A stretch of 64,000 nt of DNA from Balneolaceae bacterium UBA3186 (GCA_002364085.1 DEXK01000003.1:1-64000); one strand, 5' to 3'; positions 37,930 through 47,328 are shown, numbered from the stretch's first letter. A program made the numbers and translations. The notes: a model not told the origin generated them from the sequence alone.

Positions 37930-37964
37930 TTTTTGATGCATACTTACACTCCGTACATTTAAAC

Positions 37965-39089
37965 ATGCAAGATCAACAAAAGACACACCATAAGTGGATG
38001 AAAGAAGCACTAGAGTTGGCTTCTTTAGGAAAAGGTTATGTTTCACCAAATCCTTTGGTTGGTTGCGTTGTAGTTGATAATAAAGGGAATAAAATAGGCG
38101 AGGGGTTTCACAAAAAATTTGGCGAATCACATGCCGAAGTTAATGCAATTTCTTCTATAACGAACAAGGAATTACTGAGTGGAGCCACTGTTTATGTTAC
38201 TTTGGAGCCATGTTCACATATCGGGAAAACACCTCCATGCGCAGATATGTTAGCAGCTTTGCCATTAAAGGAAGTAATCATTGCAATGAAAGATCCCAAC
38301 CCAAAAGTTAATGGAAATGGGATAAGGATACTTAAAAATGCAGGAATCAAAGTTCAGGTTGGTATTCTAGAATCAGAAGCTGAAAAATTGAATGAGTTCT
38401 TTATTCATCATCAGAATTTTGGCAGACCATTCATCACCTTGAAAATAGCACAAACCGCAGATGGTTTTTTGGCCGCAGCTGATGGGGATTCTCAATGGAT
38501 ATCCGGAAAACAATCCAGGAAAAAAGTGCATGAATGGAGAGCGGAATACGACGCAGTTTTAATAGGCAGAACCACTGCAATGGCTGATAACCCAAGCCTT
38601 ACGGTAAGGCATATAAAAGGACGTCAACCCAAAAGAATTGTTATTGACGGACCGTTTGAATTGCCTCGTGATCTCAATGTATTTTCAGACAAGTATGAAG
38701 AGAGAACCACTATTTTGACTTGGAATAAAGAAAAATCAAAAGACGCCGCTGATCCTATGTTAAAAGTGCTTTCTCAAAATTATTTTAGAGGTGAGATCAT
38801 TCAAACATCACAAAAAGACGGGCACGTTGATCTTAGGGAGGCATTTAAATTATTAGGCAAAAGTGGAATTAGTTCTGTTCTTGTTGAAGGTGGGCAACAG
38901 CTTTCTTCAGCATTGATAAGGCAGGGGCTTGTGGATAAAATTTGTTTATTTATAGCACCTAAATTATTAGGCTCCGGTACAAGATCGGTTTTGGACATTG
39001 GTATTAATAAAATGAGTGAGATCATTGGATTAAAAGAAGTTTGCTGGGAAAAAGTAGGCGATGATATGTTACTAACAGGATATTTTTAA
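37965..39089 (+). CDS. ribD: Bifunctional riboflavin deaminase/reductase RibD
   Basis: This 374-residue bifunctional enzyme performs the deamination and side-chain reduction steps of riboflavin synthesis. The N-terminal zinc deaminase domain has HAEVNAI and PCSHIGKTPPCADML; the C-terminal reductase domain (from about 150) has TLKIAQTADG and SVLVEGGQQLSSALI. ribE follows after 4 bp. No FMN riboswitch fits in the 93 bp upstream. Confidence 0.95.
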   Translation: MQDQQKTHHKWMKEALELASLGKGYVSPNPLVGCVVVDNKGNKIGEGFHKKFGESHAEVNAISSITNKELLSGATVYVTLEPCSHIGKTPPCADMLAALPLKEVIIAMKDPNPKVNGNGIRILKNAGIKVQVGILESEAEKLNEFFIHHQNFGRPFITLKIAQTADGFLAAADGDSQWISGKQSRKKVHEWRAEYDAVLIGRTTAMADNPSLTVRHIKGRQPKRIVIDGPFELPRDLNVFSDKYEERTTILTWNKEKSKDAADPMLKVLSQNYFRGEIIQTSQKDGHVDLREAFKLLGKSGISSVLVEGGQQLSSALIRQGLVDKICLFIAPKLLGSGTRSVLDIGINKMSEIIGLKEVCWEKVGDDMLLTGYF

Positions 39090-39093
39090 AACT

Positions 39094-39699
39094 ATGTTTA
39101 CAGGAATTATACAGGAAGTAGGAACCATAAGATCAGCGAAAAGTATTAATGGCGGAGGAATGGAATTCACTATTGAATGTAGTTTCTCTGAAACTTGCCA
39201 TGAAGATGAAAGCATTTCTATAAATGGAGCCTGCCATACCGTAACTGCATTTGACGAGAAGGTTTTTACTGTGCAAAGTGTGGAAGAAACATTGAGAAAA
39301 ACTTCTATGGGAGAATTAAAAGAAGGGTCGCTAGTGAATCTGGAACGATCTTTAACACTCCAGAAAGGAATTGAAGGTCATTTGGTTCAGGGGCATGTAG
39401 ATACAGTAGGAACTATTAAAAATATCGAGAAAGAAGAAACGGGTTGGCTTATAACAGTAGAATATCCTGAAGAATTCAAAAATATGATTGTTGGCAGGGG
39501 TAGTATCACGTTGGAAGGAATAAGCCTTACTATTGCCAGAGAAAAGGAAAATGAGTTTACAGTTGCGATAATCCCTTATACATGGGAGCATACCAATTTG
39601 AAAAACAAGATCAATGGTGATAAGCTAAATCTTGAATTCGATATTATAGGAAAATATGTTGTTAAATATTTAGCGTCAGTGGGAAGAGACTCGATCTAG
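39094..39699 (+). CDS. ribE: Riboflavin synthase alpha subunit
   Basis: This 201-residue enzyme dismutates two lumazines into riboflavin. It shows the N-terminal MFTGIIQEVGTI and two lumazine-binding repeats (about 1-95 with VNLERSLTL, and 96-195 with GHLVQGHVDTVGTI and LTIAREKENEFTVAIIPYTWEHTNL). It is co-transcribed with ribD and convergent with lptD, 3 bp away. Confidence 0.96.
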   Translation: MFTGIIQEVGTIRSAKSINGGGMEFTIECSFSETCHEDESISINGACHTVTAFDEKVFTVQSVEETLRKTSMGELKEGSLVNLERSLTLQKGIEGHLVQGHVDTVGTIKNIEKEETGWLITVEYPEEFKNMIVGRGSITLEGISLTIAREKENEFTVAIIPYTWEHTNLKNKINGDKLNLEFDIIGKYVVKYLASVGRDSI

Positions 39700-39702
39700 T
39701 CT

Positions 39703-42378
39703 TTAGAACCTGTCATATCCTCGGCCGGTTGAAGTAGAGCTTCTTTCCAGATTCTTTAATATTGGCAATTTCTGGAACAAACTTTGAACCTGAGCACTGT
39801 TTAATGTTAGTCTGAAAAAGTAATACTGGTTTTCTCCAAATGGATTGATCTGAAAATCCAGATTCCAGCATTCCAGATTTCTGGTAAGTCCGAATTGCGA
39901 TGGAGTCAGCTCTTTTTCTATAAAATCATATCCGATCCGAGTTGTAAATCTCCATTTTGGAGTTAATCGAAATGAGATATTATTCGCATTTAATGTAGCG
40001 GATTTAGTTGGACTCTCATTGAATCGAAATTGCCATCTGTAATCAAAATTTAAAGAAACGCTCCATGGAGAATTGAGAGGAACAACCGGCTCATCATTAA
40101 AATGTGGATCTACGGGCGAAAAACGGGCTTGATCAAAAGGATCATAACTTCTTCTGTAAACAGGAGTATATACTTCAGGTCCACTTTTTCCACCTCGGAA
40201 TGATGTGCTGGCAGAAATATTAAAACTTTGTAGTTGTGCAATTTTGCCATTTTCAAGTAGAAACTGATCTATTTCTCTTCCATCGCTATTCAATTGATAA
40301 AGAGAAAAAGTAGCTCGTGATGAAAGATTAATTCCATTAATAGCATTTGAAGAAAGAGAAGTGCTGATATCACTAAAGTGTAAGCTGTCTGCGGCAAAGT
40401 TATAGGAAACATTGGCAGATAAATTGTCGATCAGCTTCAGCTTTTTTTCATTTACTTCTCCAGTAGTATCTCTGCTCACAATTTTGGTCTCAAATACGTT
40501 TCGAATAGAAAATGAAATGGCTTGTTGTTCTCCCGATCCGGGACCTCCGAATATTTCATTAGAAAAGATCGAATATTTACGGGTATTTCCAGAAGTATCA
40601 ATTTGAACATCTCTGTAAAAACCCCACATGGGATCGCTAAAGTCAGGACGATAAGTGTAGCCGATACTCGGTGTTGCTGTATGGCGGAATCCTTCAAATT
40701 TACCGATTTTGCTGTTTGAAACGCCATAAAAAGTTGTAGAAAACGAAAGTCCCAGATTGAAATCTCTGGCGGAAACAAAGCCTCTTACTTGTTCAGTTTT
40801 TACGGGATTTGGATCAGAGGTTGAGTCAGGACTAAAAAATTGTCTAGTAGAAGTAGGATACCAGTATTCATTAAAGTTTGCACTGGCAGAAAGGTTCAAA
40901 AAAGGGCTGGATAATAATCTCCCTAAGCTTAAACCCGCAGTTTGTTTAAACCCATATCTGAAATGGTCTTCTTTTCCGGTTGCTTTTTCGTATTTAGCAG
41001 GATCAAATAGTGCTTCAATGAAAGTTATTTCTGCAGTATCGGCATCAATTGGAGCATAATTGAATCTGGAATTAAAGCTATTGTTATATCGTATAGATAA
41101 GCTTTCGTACCATTTAGGCTCGTTGCTAACCTGTGATTTAAAAGGACTAAGTGTTTTTAAGCTGAATGTGCTGTTAGGCCCTGAAAGAGAAGTTGTATTG
41201 TTATTAAAATTCTGAGTAAGCTGAGAGTTCATGCTAAAGTTAAAATCATTCTCCGGGTGAGTATAATTATAGGCTAACTTTGAAGTTGAGTTTGTAGTAG
41301 CGCGATCATCAATATCGAATGAGTTTCGAGTATAATAATCCGCAGTACGTAAATTTATTCCTGCATTTATTCTGGAGTAAGGAGAAAATTCCTGACTATG
41401 ATTTATACCAATAGATTTTTGCACACTTGTTGTAAAACCAGGATCGGTTTTTTCTAAACCCTGATCTCTTGAATATCCAAGGCTTAGATTTCCGTTAAAT
41501 TTATCTCTCTTACGGTATTGGAAGTTTGTGTTTGTAAAAAATGTACCCGAGGTGTAAATATCACTACTTATCTGACCGGTGAAGTAATCATTGAAATATT
41601 GAAACCATCCCAAGTTTTGTAACCCAATACCTCTTGAAGACTGAGCTTCAAAAGCATATGTAGGTGTAAGTAATCCGGATCTGCGCTTCTCTAAAGAAGC
41701 CGGTACATACCCAAATGGAAATACAATTGGATAAGGAATATCAAGAATATAAAGTCGGGCGTTAGAAAAGAATACCTCTTCTTGATCAACCACTTTCATT
41801 TTCTTGGCTTTTATATAATAATAAAGGTAGTCTGGCGGGCAAGTCGAGTAAATCCCGTCCTCAATAAAAACTTCGTCAGCACTAACATTCTTTACCTTAG
41901 ATCCGATCAGATATCCGTCAGGAACCTGAATTCGAGCTTCTTCAAACTTTCCTTTCTGAGTTTGGTAATTGAATAAAATTCTTGTGCTTTTAATTTCATC
42001 CGATTCTCTCTTTAAAACGGGATAAGAGAGGGTGTCAGTTGCTGATTGTGCTTTTGCTTCAACCTGATTCTTCTCAATATCCATTTCTATTTTACCCGCA
42101 GTTAATTCTCCGGCTGTATGAGATACCTTTGCTTGTCCAAAAAGAAAGGCTTTTCTGCCATTTCTTAGATTAATTACTAAAGAGTCGTTAGACTGAAACT
42201 CGATCGCATCCTTAATGTTACTTGTTTTAACGGCGGGGCTTCCGGTGGGTTCAGATCTAACATTTGCAGAAGACGAATCAGGAGCAACCTGAGCATGCGA
42301 AGTTCCTGTATACAACAGAATTATAGAACATGCAAAAAGCAGATGTGCACTCGCATATACATAATTCTTAAAAATCAT
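39703..42378 (-). CDS. lptD: LptD/OstA-like LPS-assembly outer membrane protein
   Basis: This 891-residue protein has a signal peptide (about 1-30), an OstA-like beta-jellyroll (about 55-180: FQSNDSLVINLRNGRKAFLFGQAKV), then a long beta-barrel region starting near KKRSGLLTPTYAFEAQSSRGIGLQNLGWFQYFND. This is the Bacteroidota form of LptD, which inserts lipopolysaccharide in the outer membrane. It ends downstream of the ROK and FtsB-like genes in the same direction. Confidence 0.88.
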   Translation of the reverse strand: MIFKNYVYASAHLLFACSIILLYTGTSHAQVAPDSSSANVRSEPTGSPAVKTSNIKDAIEFQSNDSLVINLRNGRKAFLFGQAKVSHTAGELTAGKIEMDIEKNQVEAKAQSATDTLSYPVLKRESDEIKSTRILFNYQTQKGKFEEARIQVPDGYLIGSKVKNVSADEVFIEDGIYSTCPPDYLYYYIKAKKMKVVDQEEVFFSNARLYILDIPYPIVFPFGYVPASLEKRRSGLLTPTYAFEAQSSRGIGLQNLGWFQYFNDYFTGQISSDIYTSGTFFTNTNFQYRKRDKFNGNLSLGYSRDQGLEKTDPGFTTSVQKSIGINHSQEFSPYSRINAGINLRTADYYTRNSFDIDDRATTNSTSKLAYNYTHPENDFNFSMNSQLTQNFNNNTTSLSGPNSTFSLKTLSPFKSQVSNEPKWYESLSIRYNNSFNSRFNYAPIDADTAEITFIEALFDPAKYEKATGKEDHFRYGFKQTAGLSLGRLLSSPFLNLSASANFNEYWYPTSTRQFFSPDSTSDPNPVKTEQVRGFVSARDFNLGLSFSTTFYGVSNSKIGKFEGFRHTATPSIGYTYRPDFSDPMWGFYRDVQIDTSGNTRKYSIFSNEIFGGPGSGEQQAISFSIRNVFETKIVSRDTTGEVNEKKLKLIDNLSANVSYNFAADSLHFSDISTSLSSNAINGINLSSRATFSLYQLNSDGREIDQFLLENGKIAQLQSFNISASTSFRGGKSGPEVYTPVYRRSYDPFDQARFSPVDPHFNDEPVVPLNSPWSVSLNFDYRWQFRFNESPTKSATLNANNISFRLTPKWRFTTRIGYDFIEKELTPSQFGLTRNLECWNLDFQINPFGENQYYFFRLTLNSAQVQSLFQKLPILKNLERSSTSTGRGYDRF

Positions 42379-42388
42379 TCAGGATGTT

Positions 42389-43333
42389 TTATGCAAAAGA
42401 ATCAAATGCCAGACCTGCAGCGCCAAGTAAAGCACTATCATTACCAAGGTCTTCATAGACAAGTTCCAGATCTTCTTGAAATGGTAACATCATATGCTTT
42501 TTAATGATTTCTCTTGCGGGTTCAAATAACCAATCACCAGCTCTTGAAACGCCTCCGCTAAGCACATATTTTCGAATATCAAGCATGTGGGTATAATTAA
42601 TGATGGCGTACCCGAGACGTTCTCCACTTTTTCTTAGAATTTCAATGGCTAGTTCATTTCCTTCGTTTGCTTCCATAGTTAGATCAACGGGCTCAAGTTT
42701 ATCAAAATCTTTATGGAATTTACTGTAAAGCGGATTGCTTGTATGTTGCATAATTAGATCAGTTGCAAACCGACTCAAGAATTTTTGTCCCAGATAAGCT
42801 TCAACGGTTCCACGAGTAACGCTGTTAGAAAGTGGCCCGTGGTAATCTAGGATCACATGCCCCAGTTCACCTGCCATCCCTTTCGTACCTTTATAAAGGC
42901 AGTTATTAATTATGATACCACCACCAACTCCTGTTCCAAGAGTTATGATGATGAAGTCATTAAAATTTCGTCCCACACCAAAGTGTAATGAACCTAGTGC
43001 AGCTATATTAGCATCGTTTTCAATTCTACAAGGTAGATTAGTACGTTGGGTAATTTCTTCAGCAGCGCGAACTTCATCCCAACCCGGAAGGTTAGGAGGG
43101 TTCCTTACTATGGTTTGCTCAAGATTTACCATACCAGGTAAACCCATTCCCACGCCAATTACTTCATGTTTTGCAGTTAGCTCTTTTATAGTAGCGCTAA
43201 TACGATCCAGAAGATGATCTCTTCCTAATTCTGCATGTGTAGGAGTAGAAGTTTGTTCTATAATTCCATTTTCGTTATCAACTATAGCGGCTTTTATATT
43301 GGTGCCGCCTAAATCTACAGCAACAGCTTTCAT
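42389..43333 (-). CDS. ROK family sugar kinase-like protein
   Basis: This 314-residue protein has the ROK ATP-binding motif VDLGGTNIKAAIVD, the substrate segments GVGMGLPGMV and IENDANIAALG, and LGTGVGGGIII. It probably phosphorylates glucose or a related hexose. The zinc motif normally found as CxCGxxGC is absent: the equivalent stretch after GELGHVILDYHGP reads LSNSVTRGTVEAY, without cysteines. Confidence 0.87.
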   Translation of the reverse strand: MKAVAVDLGGTNIKAAIVDNENGIIEQTSTPTHAELGRDHLLDRISATIKELTAKHEVIGVGMGLPGMVNLEQTIVRNPPNLPGWDEVRAAEEITQRTNLPCRIENDANIAALGSLHFGVGRNFNDFIIITLGTGVGGGIIINNCLYKGTKGMAGELGHVILDYHGPLSNSVTRGTVEAYLGQKFLSRFATDLIMQHTSNPLYSKFHKDFDKLEPVDLTMEANEGNELAIEILRKSGERLGYAIINYTHMLDIRKYVLSGGVSRAGDWLFEPAREIIKKHMMLPFQEDLELVYEDLGNDSALLGAAGLAFDSFA

Positions 43334-43347
43334 ATTTTATATTCCGA

Positions 43348-43653
43348 TTATTCTGTTCTGCGGATCTTATATACAGTTTCTCCTGGCTTTCTCATGCCGT
43401 ATTCTTCACGTGCAATCTTTTCCAAAAGCTGCGTATCCTGATGTAAGTGTTCAATTTTAGTTTTTAAAACCTCTGTAGAAGCATTCAATTCCTCAATCTT
43501 TTGTTTGAGGTCATTTTTTTGATTATTCATTCCAACCCGAGTTAGCAAGCTATAGCTATCAACAAAGCCGAACCAAATAAGTACAAATGTGGATAATATG
43601 ACCACAAGCACAGATTTTTTCCAATGAATAGGATTTAAAAATTCGGTTTTCAT
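43348..43653 (-). CDS. FtsB/DivIC-like septum formation initiator
   Basis: This 101-residue bitopic protein has a short cytoplasmic N terminus, one transmembrane helix (about 13-32), a coiled coil (about 40-75: NDLKQKIEELNASTEVLKTKIEHL) and the closing EKIAREEYGMRKPGETVYKI typical of FtsB/DivIC. It would act with FtsL and FtsQ at the division septum. It lies 14 bp upstream of the ROK gene. Confidence 0.88.
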   Translation of the reverse strand: MKTEFLNPIHWKKSVLVVILSTFVLIWFGFVDSYSLLTRVGMNNQKNDLKQKIEELNASTEVLKTKIEHLHQDTQLLEKIAREEYGMRKPGETVYKIRRTE

Positions 43654-43734
43654 AGGTTGAAAAGTTGAAGTTTTACAATGAGGTATTCGAAAATACGTTA
43701 ATTTACATATTAATGATAATGCTAAAAGTATTCT

Positions 43735-45666
43735 ATGAAAGTTAAGCTCCTCTTTACTTTGATCGTGCTTTTTGGTTTTGGGGTTTCCTCATGGGCTCAG
43801 GAAAATAAAGAAACTGAATGGATAAAGGTTTACTTCAATATGCCTGGCGATTCGTCCGTAATGCAAGGCGTAAATATAAGTAATGATTCGTGGGATCTAA
43901 TTTCGACTTTAGAAAATCTTATAGACTCAGCAGATTTTAGCGTAGATCTTGCTATTTATGATATTGAAGAAATGAGAGTAGCAGAAGCACTGGCCCGAGC
44001 AAAAGCAAGAGGGGTAAGAGTAAGGATAGTTACTGATAACCATAACAGAACAGATGCGGGAATTCTAGACGAGAAAATATGGGAAGCCTTTAGAAAAGCA
44101 GATATTACATCAATTGATGACGATGGGGATGTATATTTGCCAAATGGAGAGATTCTAGATAATGATCTTGTTAACGATGGAGCTGATATGCATCATAAGT
44201 TCGCTGTAATAGACGCGCTTTCTGAAAACAAAAACGATGACTATGTATGGACAGGATCAACTAACCTGACGTATACCGGAGCATATAATACTAACAATAC
44301 CATAGTGATTAAAGATGCTGAAGTTGCCGCGGTTTACTTAGAAGAGTTTGAGCAAATGTGGGGTTCTGACAATGAAAAACCGAACCCTGATCGTGCTTTA
44401 TTTCATAAAGACAAACGAGATGTATCGGCACATGTATTTAATGTAAACGGAATTAAGATAGAAATATACTTTGCTCCAATTAACAGAGATGGCACAAAGC
44501 CAAGTGTTAGTGACCGAATCGTTGAAGTTATAAATCAGGAGACACAATCAGATATAAGATTTCAGGCTTTTGCGATTACTCCGAATATTCCAATTAGTAA
44601 AGCCATTTGGAATAAAAGTATTGATACAAGTATTCAGTTAGAGGGGATTATCGACCCCGGGTTCTTCAGCAGATACCGAAATACTGGAGCAATTTGGGGA
44701 AGCCCCGAAGCTCAACTGGGGAACAGACTCATTCTTCCGGCTCGGGAAACAAGGAAACTACATAGTAAGTTAATAATTGTTGATGTAAATGAAGAAACTC
44801 CTGATGATGAAGCTGTTATAATAGCCGGGTCGTATAATTTTTCGAATAATGCCGAATTAAGCAATGATGAAAACACAATAATAATTTTTTCTGATGAGAT
44901 AGCTAATCAATACTACCAGAATTTTAAAGGAGTAATGAGTAGGGCAAAAGGAAAAAGTTTTGGACCCTCGCCTAAAATAGACTCGGAAAAATTTTATGAA
45001 GTGTATGCGGTAAGGGACGGAGCAGAGTTTGAGATAGAAATAGTGCCGGGTTTTGGCTACCCTGTTCAGCTTTTAGGAGTGGAAGTACCTTCAATTTACG
45101 CGGGAGAAGATTCGGCATATTATTTTTCAGGAGCTTCTGCTAGTTATTTAAAAAACTTACTGGAAGGAAGAAGGGTGCGTGTATTTGACTACGACGGAGG
45201 AGAGGCGTATTCAGCGTATAACCGATTTTTTGCATATGTAGAAATTGACATAGACGGAAGGACCAGTTCGTTAAATAAGGAAATGCTGATCAATGGTTTC
45301 GGGATCTATTCTGAAGATTTCAAACAAAATGAAGACTCAGTAAAAGCCTTTAAGAATTACGAAAAAATTGCCAAAGATAATAAGAGAGCGATTTGGAAAC
45401 AGGAATCAAAAATCGGAACCAAAGTTTTAAGAGCAAAGGAAATCGAAACTGGGTCTGCGATAGAAGTAGTGTATCCTATTAATATAAATACAGCAGATCA
45501 AGCTACATTACAGCTGCTTCCGGGAATTGGAAAGACTTATGCATCAAGAATAATAGAATATAGATTAGAAAATAAAGGATTCTCTAGTATTGAAGATTTA
45601 TTAAAGATTAAAGGGATCGGAGCAAAGAGGCTAGCCAGAATTCGACCCTTAATTACCCTTTATTAA
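43735..45666 (+). CDS. Exported phospholipase D / nuclease-like / HhH fusion protein
   Basis: This 643-residue protein has a signal peptide ending near residue 22 (SSWAQ). Two PLD half-domains carry HKD motifs: H154-K155-D160 in HHKFAVID (HHK spacing) and H343-K345-D350 in LHSKLIIVD. Residues about 415-540 resemble a staphylococcal-nuclease-like (thermonuclease) domain (PVQLLGVEVPSI, LLEGRRVRVFDYDG, INGFGIY). A ComEA-like helix-hairpin-helix region ends the protein (ININTADQATLQLLPGIGKTYASRI). It is probably an extracellular or periplasmic nuclease; the substrate is inferred. Confidence 0.82.
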   Translation: MKVKLLFTLIVLFGFGVSSWAQENKETEWIKVYFNMPGDSSVMQGVNISNDSWDLISTLENLIDSADFSVDLAIYDIEEMRVAEALARAKARGVRVRIVTDNHNRTDAGILDEKIWEAFRKADITSIDDDGDVYLPNGEILDNDLVNDGADMHHKFAVIDALSENKNDDYVWTGSTNLTYTGAYNTNNTIVIKDAEVAAVYLEEFEQMWGSDNEKPNPDRALFHKDKRDVSAHVFNVNGIKIEIYFAPINRDGTKPSVSDRIVEVINQETQSDIRFQAFAITPNIPISKAIWNKSIDTSIQLEGIIDPGFFSRYRNTGAIWGSPEAQLGNRLILPARETRKLHSKLIIVDVNEETPDDEAVIIAGSYNFSNNAELSNDENTIIIFSDEIANQYYQNFKGVMSRAKGKSFGPSPKIDSEKFYEVYAVRDGAEFEIEIVPGFGYPVQLLGVEVPSIYAGEDSAYYFSGASASYLKNLLEGRRVRVFDYDGGEAYSAYNRFFAYVEIDIDGRTSSLNKEMLINGFGIYSEDFKQNEDSVKAFKNYEKIAKDNKRAIWKQESKIGTKVLRAKEIETGSAIEVVYPININTADQATLQLLPGIGKTYASRIIEYRLENKGFSSIEDLLKIKGIGAKRLARIRPLITLY

Positions 45667-46412
45667 ACTAAAGCTAATTCATTTAAAGTCATTTTCAAAG
45701 TAAGCAGCATTTTACCAATTATTTGAGAGATGCGAGCTTCGCTTAAGCTCAATGTTTCCGCGATTTCTTTAAGTGTACACTCTTCATAATAGTAAAGTGC
45801 TAAGATAACTTGCTCTCTTTCAGATAAAGATTTTATTGCCTGAGCAAGTTGAGCCGAATTTTCTTCATTGATCAAGCCCTGGTCAGGTAATTCAAAGTTT
45901 TGATCTTCAATTTTGTCAGAAAGTGAGTTGTCAGAATTTGAATTCATGCTTGAGTCAAGAGAAAGTGCAACGCGTTGTTGAACATTAGATAACAGTTTTT
46001 CATAGTCATGAAGATCAAGATCCATTTCTTTTGCAACTTCATGATCTAAGGGGGTTCTGCCTAAAGTTTGCTGCAATTGACTAATAGTCTCTTGAGCCGC
46101 ACCATATCGCACTCTGTTAGTTCTGGATAATTCATCAATAGATCTTAGATAATCGATTACACTTCCTCTTATTCTGTAATAAGCGAAGGTATTAAACTTA
46201 ACCTCTTTGTCGATTGTATAATTGTCAAGAGCTTGCAAAAGGCCGGTTGCTCCAATATTGATCAGATCTTCTCTCCCGCAAAGTGGTGTATTTGGAATAT
46301 TTATTTTACCAACAATGCTTTTAATCAAAGGAATTGACTCCGTTACTATAAGCTTTTTAAGTCTTGATGTTGGATTTGTTTTGTATTCGATAACTAAGTT
46401 TTGAAGATCCAT
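45663..46412 (-). CDS. FliA/WhiG-like sigma-28 family factor
   Basis: This alternative sigma factor has about 249 residues, with region 2 (PLCGREDLINIGATGLLQALDNY, FNTFAYYRIRGSVIDYLRSID), region 3 (QETISQLQQTLGRTPLDHEVAKEM) and region 4 (LSEREQVILALYYYEECTLKEIAETLSLSEARISQI). Sigma-28 factors usually drive flagellar or motility genes, but none occur here. The start at ATG 46412 (MDLQNL) is preferred over one 12 codons upstream. It is convergent with the PLD fusion gene (4-bp overlap). Confidence 0.9.
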   Translation of the reverse strand: MDLQNLVIEYKTNPTSRLKKLIVTESIPLIKSIVGKINIPNTPLCGREDLINIGATGLLQALDNYTIDKEVKFNTFAYYRIRGSVIDYLRSIDELSRTNRVRYGAAQETISQLQQTLGRTPLDHEVAKEMDLDLHDYEKLLSNVQQRVALSLDSSMNSNSDNSLSDKIEDQNFELPDQGLINEENSAQLAQAIKSLSEREQVILALYYYEECTLKEIAETLSLSEARISQIIGKMLLTLKMTLNELALV

Positions 46413-46614
46413 CGTATTGTACCAGCGTTTTTTATTTATTGTCTCCACACATATAATATTAATAAATTTTAATTATTAAAATATTTTAATATTAATTTTT
46501 ATTAATAATAAAACACGCCTTTAAACCCTTTTAAACCCATAATGTGGAAGCGAAAATCAAATTTTTTCCTTTTCGAGGAAATTTTTTTTAAAAAGAATTG
46601 AAGGTTTTCTGAGA

Positions 46615-46944
46615 GTGTCCGATAAGCTGAGTAGTATGAAACATGAAAAAACATATTCTGATACAGACAAGACCAAATTTTTTAAAATGCTCTTAGAGCT
46701 ATGCGATTTAGGAAATGAGTCTTTATTAATTGAGCACCTGACAAGTGCTGAAGAAGAATTGGACTGTAGGTATCTGACAGAAATGAATTATTCAGAGTTT
46801 CTGCGCTACTGTATTGTTCTGGTGGAGAATGGGGAATGCGAAGAGTTAAAAAGATTGCTAACTGGGAAAATGAATAAGAGTGTATCTAGGGTAAGCAAAA
46901 GTACAAATGTAATAACCTTGCGCTCATTTAAAAAGGCTATATAA
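46615..46944 (+). CDS. Small protein of unknown function
   Basis: I do not recognise this 109-residue protein. It is helical and charged, without signal or membrane segment (KFFKMLLELCDLGNESLLIEHL, FLRYCIVLVENGECEELKRLL). The start may be GTG 46615 or ATG 46636. It is divergent from the sigma-28-like gene across a very AT-rich 200-bp interval and overlaps the next small gene (TAATG). A link to the sigma factor is only positional. Confidence 0.6.
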   Translation: MSDKLSSMKHEKTYSDTDKTKFFKMLLELCDLGNESLLIEHLTSAEEELDCRYLTEMNYSEFLRYCIVLVENGECEELKRLLTGKMNKSVSRVSKSTNVITLRSFKKAI

Positions 46945-47099
46945 TGACTAACAATGTTGATCGATCTTTTATTAAAAAGATGATTGCTTCTGAAAAATCT
47001 GAAAAACTAACTAAAGAGAAAAAAGACTTTCTACTAAATGATAAGTCTGTATTAGAAGCCATAATAGCAGGGCTTGTGCGCGACTTCAAGTATATCTAA
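46944..47099 (+). CDS. 51-residue protein of unknown function
   Basis: This short reading frame starts at the ATG inside TAATG at the preceding stop and ends TAA at 47099. The product is lysine-rich and helical (FIKKMIASEKSEKL, SVLEAIIAGLVRDFKYI). Tight stop/start overlap and ordinary codon use favour a real gene. A FlgM-like anti-sigma role is conceivable from size and position, but no FlgM signature is visible. Confidence 0.5.
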   Translation: MTNNVDRSFIKKMIASEKSEKLTKEKKDFLLNDKSVLEAIIAGLVRDFKYI

Positions 47100-47100
47100 C

Positions 47101-47132
47101 AAAAAACCCCTTCCGAGATCAATCGTAAGGGG
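47101..47132 (-). terminator. Terminator downstream of tRNA-Lys
   Basis: CCCCTTCCGA (47107-47116) pairs with TCGTAAGGGG (47123-47132), with one C-T mismatch. On the minus strand the stem is followed by TTTTTTG, so it ends transcription of tRNA-Lys. It may also stop the plus-strand small genes. Confidence 0.65.
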
Positions 47133-47166
47133 CTGGTCAAGAGAGATTCTTAAATACTCTAAACTG

Positions 47167-47239
47167 TGATCCGGGAGGGACTCGAACCCTCGACCCACGG
47201 CTTAAAAGGCAGTTGCTCTACCAACTGAGCTACCGGATC
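47167..47239 (-). tRNA. tRNA-Lys (anticodon TTT)
   Basis: This 73-nt tRNA has acceptor GATCCGG/CCGGATC, D arm GCTC/GAGC, anticodon loop CTTTTAA with TTT, and T arm GAGGGTTCGAGTCCCTC. CCA is not encoded. The anticodon stem ACTGC/GCCGT has one U-C mismatch (positions 29-41). Confidence 0.95.
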
Positions 47240-47328
47240 TTCCATCGCAATTGCGAAAGGCTTCAAAGATACGGGATTATATACTTTATGACAATCTTAA
47301 ATCAATGAATAATTAGACTTTTTCTGTA

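Noticed and set aside
37872..37964. FMN riboswitch before ribD
   Set aside because: The 93-bp gap contains a terminator and lacks the conserved RFN elements.
46449..46560. AT-rich palindromic stretch as a replication origin
   Set aside because: No DnaA-box cluster, dnaA or parAB genes are nearby; a promoter region between divergent genes explains it better.
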